Below, one piece after another: positions 63,084 through 64,000 of a stretch of DNA of 64,000 nt. The notes beneath the pieces are model-generated. The model saw only the letters and a program-made list of their open reading frames with translations, made no database searches and was not told where the DNA came from. This DNA comes from JALYLC01 sp963743275 (GTDB lineage Bacteria; Actinomycetota; Thermoleophilia; Gaiellales; JALYLC01): contig CAVUPB010000008.1 in the NCBI GenBank assembly GCA_963743275.1, forward strand, positions 248,001 to 312,000, read 5' to 3'. The translations under genes were made by a program, and so were the position numbers. Position 1 is the stretch's first letter. Every line of letters begins with the position of its first letter.

Positions 63084-64000
63084 GGCGTCGCAGCGCGGGA
63101 GCGGCGCTCGAGCAGCAGGAGCGCGGCGTCGTCCGGGAGCGATCCGCCGTTGGCCTCGGAGGCGGCCCGCATGATCTCCTCGAGCAACTCGCGGCCGCCG
63201 GTCGTCGCGCCCGTGAGCAGGGAGCAGAGCCGATCCTCCCCGAAGCGCTCGCTCGCGAGGGGCGCTGCGCGTCCCTCGATCACGCCGTCGGTGTAGAGCA
63301 GCAGCGAGAACGCCGCGGGCAAGGCGAGGCGCGCGGGCGTCCAGGTGGCGACGTCGCTGACGCCGAGCGGCACGCCGGTGGTCGCGCCGAGCGGGACCTG
63401 CGCGCCGTCGCAGATCAGGAACGGCGGCGGGTGGCCGGCGAGCGTGACGGTGGCCTCCTTGAACCCCGGGTCGATCACGACCGAGCAGACGGTGGCGAAG
63501 AACTCCTCGTAGCGCGCATGCGCGAGCAGGAGCTGGTTGAGGCTCGCGAGCCGGGCCTGCGGCGGCACGTCCGCCTCGATCAGGGCCTCCCATCCGGCGC
63601 GCAGCATCGCCGCCATCGCGGCGGCCTCCGGGCCGTGGCCCGAGACGTCGCCGACGAGCAGCGCGATGCTGTTGTCGGCCCGCTCCGTCGCGGCGTAGAA
63701 GTCGCCGCCGAGCTCGAGCCGCTGCTCGCCGGGCCGGTAGAGCGATGCGATCGAGACGTCGACACGGCGCAGCCGCGGCGCGGGGACGAGCGAGCCGACG
63801 AGCTCGCGATGGAGTGCCACCGCTTCGGCGACGCCGCGCTGCGCATGCCGGCGCAGGCGCAGGGCCGCGAAGCCGGCAGCGAGCGAGCCCAGGACCCACA
63901 CGGCGACGAGAAGGCTTCCGTAGCCCCAGGGCGCAGGCGGCTCCGCGTAGCCGACGATGACGACGAAGGCGACGCCCCCGGCGAGCGCCACGGCCACGCC
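63080..64000 (-). CDS. PP2C/SpoIIE-type phosphatase, 5' end at or beyond window edge
   Basis: At least 305 residues. Two N-terminal hydrophobic segments (MAVALAGGVAFVVIVGYAEP and YGSLLVAVWVLGSLAAGFAA) precede the phosphatase domain: YRPGEQRLELGGDFYAATER, ALLVGDVSGHGPEAAAMAAM (metal Asp), TVTLAGHPPPFLI, LLLYTDGVIEGRAAPLA and LPDDAALLLLERR. GTG 63997 could be a start, but the frame is open to the edge, so the gene may be longer. Together with the phosphatase at 60105 it suggests a local partner-switching network. Confidence 0.88.
   Translation of the reverse strand, partial: GVAVALAGGVAFVVIVGYAEPPAPWGYGSLLVAVWVLGSLAAGFAALRLRRHAQRGVAEAVALHRELVGSLVPAPRLRRVDVSIASLYRPGEQRLELGGDFYAATERADNSIALLVGDVSGHGPEAAAMAAMLRAGWEALIEADVPPQARLASLNQLLLAHARYEEFFATVCSVVIDPGFKEATVTLAGHPPPFLICDGAQVPLGATTGVPLGVSDVATWTPARLALPAAFSLLLYTDGVIEGRAAPLASERFGEDRLCSLLTGATTGGRELLEEIMRAASEANGGSLPDDAALLLLERRSRAATP

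Noticed and set aside
1..64000. CRISPR arrays, prophage modules, rRNA genes and full-length transposase genes
   Set aside because: Looked for on both strands; no repeat-spacer pattern, phage structural gene, rRNA signature or transposase was seen.

Overview
This 64-kb window is very GC-rich (only the 37.3-41.0 kb segment and a few promoters are visibly AT-richer) and reads as a chromosomal piece of a soil-type actinobacterium. Class Thermoleophilia (Solirubrobacterales-like) is my best inference. The grounds are two LLM-class F420-type oxidoreductases, a SARP regulator with a beta-propeller, a DUF4032 protein, a small exported protein with the EYRALMLRSEALN repeat, paired ECF sigma factor/membrane partner genes, and many genes with a TANNNT box 6-8 bases before ATG (leaderless type). 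Four genes carry single-base frameshifts, at least one of them in a C-run. This suggests residual assembly error or local gene decay.

Layout. 0-9 kb: a small coiled-coil protein, a Crp-family regulator behind its own CRP-like box, a three-gene UxaA/altronate-dehydratase-type operon (two frameshifts), a P450-ferredoxin pair, an ECF sigma/membrane partner pair, a MOSC protein and a methyltransferase. 9-13 kb: a molybdate locus (modA, an exported ferritin-like protein and modB on one strand; an HTH-Mop regulator, a TrmO-like protein and a molbindin on the other) containing a 160-bp MITE placed exactly between a stop and a start codon. 13-18.9 kb: a VIT1/CCC1-type transporter, a MarR-controlled drug ABC exporter, and an F420-oxidoreductase/carbamoylase/cupin set. 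18.9-24 kb: a LacI-controlled sugar ABC transporter with a Gfo/Idh/MocA dehydrogenase. 24-34 kb: regulators, methyltransferase, GNAT, GST, an XRE/membrane-protein pair, a second ECF pair, MFS/MarR, an M14 peptidase, a BtuF-like protein and an unusual cellulase-like/PG-binding/L,D-transpeptidase fusion.

34.2-37.2 kb holds a NarL-type two-component system flanked on both sides by paralogous small exported proteins. Each small gene has upstream a copy of a 27-bp element built on a DosR-box-like palindrome (GGGAC-N4-GTCCC). This is the most distinctive local circuit in the window. 37.2-41.0 kb is a small integrated element at tRNA-Thr(GGT), bounded by perfect 50-bp direct repeats of the tRNA 3' part. 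It carries a BMP-type binding protein without a signal peptide, a SARP/beta-propeller regulator with 11-bp-phased candidate self-operators, and a small exported protein, but no integrase.

41-52 kb is accessory in character: an exported phosphoesterase, an RTX-like protein with a near-perfect 481-bp internal repeat, an ECF sigma/anti-sigma pair, an HtrA-type protease, a DUF429 protein, an ACC deaminase, PadR and membrane proteins, and an ABM protein. 52-64 kb holds another LLM oxidoreductase, the DUF4032 protein, an alpha/beta-hydrolase fused to membrane helices, a second NarL-type two-component system, a bicupin, signal peptidase I, two PP2C/SpoIIE-type phosphatases (one frameshifted, one cut by the window edge) and an ArsR-SRPBCC-hypothetical operon with a clear ArsR operator.
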